From Megascapheus bottae (lineage: Eukaryota; Chordata; Mammalia; Rodentia; Geomyidae): DNA of 64,000 bases. Numbering within the stretch: the first letter of the stretch is position 1; each line of letters opens with the position of its first letter. Shown piece after piece: positions 63,083 through 64,000 of the stretch. The notes under the pieces were generated by a model. The model saw nothing but the letters and a program-made list of their open reading frames with translations. It ran no database searches and was not told the DNA's origin. Where the stretch lies: assembly GCA_024803745.1 (NCBI GenBank), contig JANJXV010000006.1, forward strand, positions 42,505,001-42,569,000. Reading direction: 5' to 3'. Both the position numbers and the translations under genes were made by a program.

Positions 63083-64000
63083 CATCCACACCCCCCACAA
63101 ACACACCATTTCTTGACCCATTTCCTACAGAATGTATTTCTATTCTAAGGTATTACATAGATTGTTTAGCATATCAAATCCATGTGAACCCCATAAGAAC
63201 AGAACCCCATTCATAATGACAGGCGCTACCTCCTGAAAAACCCAGTATAAGCATGCTTGTCCCTAATCTGGCCTTCTACCAAGTTGACTAAAATGAGAAG
63301 AAAACAACTATCACAAAAAGAAATCTAACAGAATCTACTACACAGCCAACATGTAAAGTATTCTATAAGTAATATGGGTCCAGATGAAAGTCACAGAGGT
63401 ATCTTTGTATCACCATAAAACCAAATTAAGAAGAAACAGGTAAAATTCATGTCATTTCAACATGTTGAGACATGGTGTTAGTGAGCCAGGTGGTTCTTTC
63501 AGATAAGTCTTCTAAGTTTTCAATGTGAATCTGGTTATCTAGATAATGCAGTAGAGCTTTGAATCCGAATGATGAAGACTTACAAAACGAAGAACCATGT
63601 TTCTAAAAGGGCCAAGTAAGAGTCATGTGTAAAGAATACAAACAGGTTGGCCCTCCTGGGAAGGCATTTAGTCTGAGCTGGGAGCACTGGCAACAGTCAC
63701 CAAATGCAAAGAACCTTTGGGAATGTTGAGAATCAGGTATCCTACAGTTTGCCACACTGTCCAGCACGAGGTTAGGACATCAGGCAGGCCTAGAAAGTTG
63801 GCTCTTGAGAAGCCATGTGATTAATAAAACCGTTGCATCTGCTGGCTCTCCATCTGCTTGCTCCTGGCTCCCCTTAAAATGAGCATGAAGAGTGTGTGCC
63901 TGCCTCCTGTCTGAGGCTGTCCACCTGCTGACTTACAAATGACAGAGGGTCGATTACCAAAAACTGGCTAGCACAGTTCAGCTATTAAGTAGAGGGCCCA

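Larger units (their letters stand above)
51375..64000 (-). other. PIK3R1 intron 2 (partial)
   Basis: From the exon 3 acceptor to the window end I find no p85alpha sequence. The SH3-coding exon 2 must be beyond 64000, as expected because this intron is tens of kilobases long in other mammals. The intron holds SINEs, MIRs, a MaLR LTR and microsatellites listed separately. The stretches 51530-55980, 56450-57950, 60130-60990 and 61080-62540 show nothing that I can support. Confidence 0.85.

Noticed and set aside
51375..64000. Search for the p85alpha SH3 exon (MSAEGYQYRALYDY start)
   Set aside because: No frame in this stretch resembles it. The exon must lie beyond the window.

Overview
This is mammalian nuclear DNA. 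It has large introns, GT-AG splice sites, one CpG island, polyadenylation signals and many SINE, LINE, MaLR and MIR repeats. No operons, CRISPR arrays or phage genes are present. Most SINEs have a tRNA-derived, ID-like left half and an unrelated right half ending in a gccccaggactggc-type tail. This matches my recollection of the IDL-Geo SINE of geomyoid rodents (kangaroo rats, pocket mice, pocket gophers), so I infer a member of that group.

The only protein-coding gene I can support is PIK3R1, on the minus strand. It encodes the class IA PI3-kinase regulatory subunit p85alpha and its short forms p55alpha and p50alpha. Coding exons 3 to 16 lie between 51374 and 26987 and all splice in phase. 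Their coding length is 1841 nt. A 334-nt first coding exon would bring this to 2175 nt (724 codons plus stop), the usual p85alpha length. That exon (SH3 domain) is not in the window, so 51375-64000 is intron 2. The p50alpha first exon (36248-36233, in a CpG island) and the p55alpha first exon (34262-34157, no CpG island) both lie in the 10.8-kb intron between exons 7 and 8. The 3' UTR runs to about 23045, where an AATAAA ends the gene.

Positions 1-23040 are downstream of PIK3R1. I see only repeats there: MaLR LTRs, L1 3' ends, a Tigger-like DNA transposon, MIRs, SINEs and microsatellites.

The most interesting signal is an unexplained open segment inside intron 8 (32519-32327). It has a good 3' splice site that joins exon 8 in phase, a 64-codon open frame and a GTAAGC 5' splice site. 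Splicing onward to exon 9 would give a stop after four codons, and read-through gives a TGA four codons past the donor. It therefore looks like a poison exon or alternative terminal exon shared by all three isoforms.
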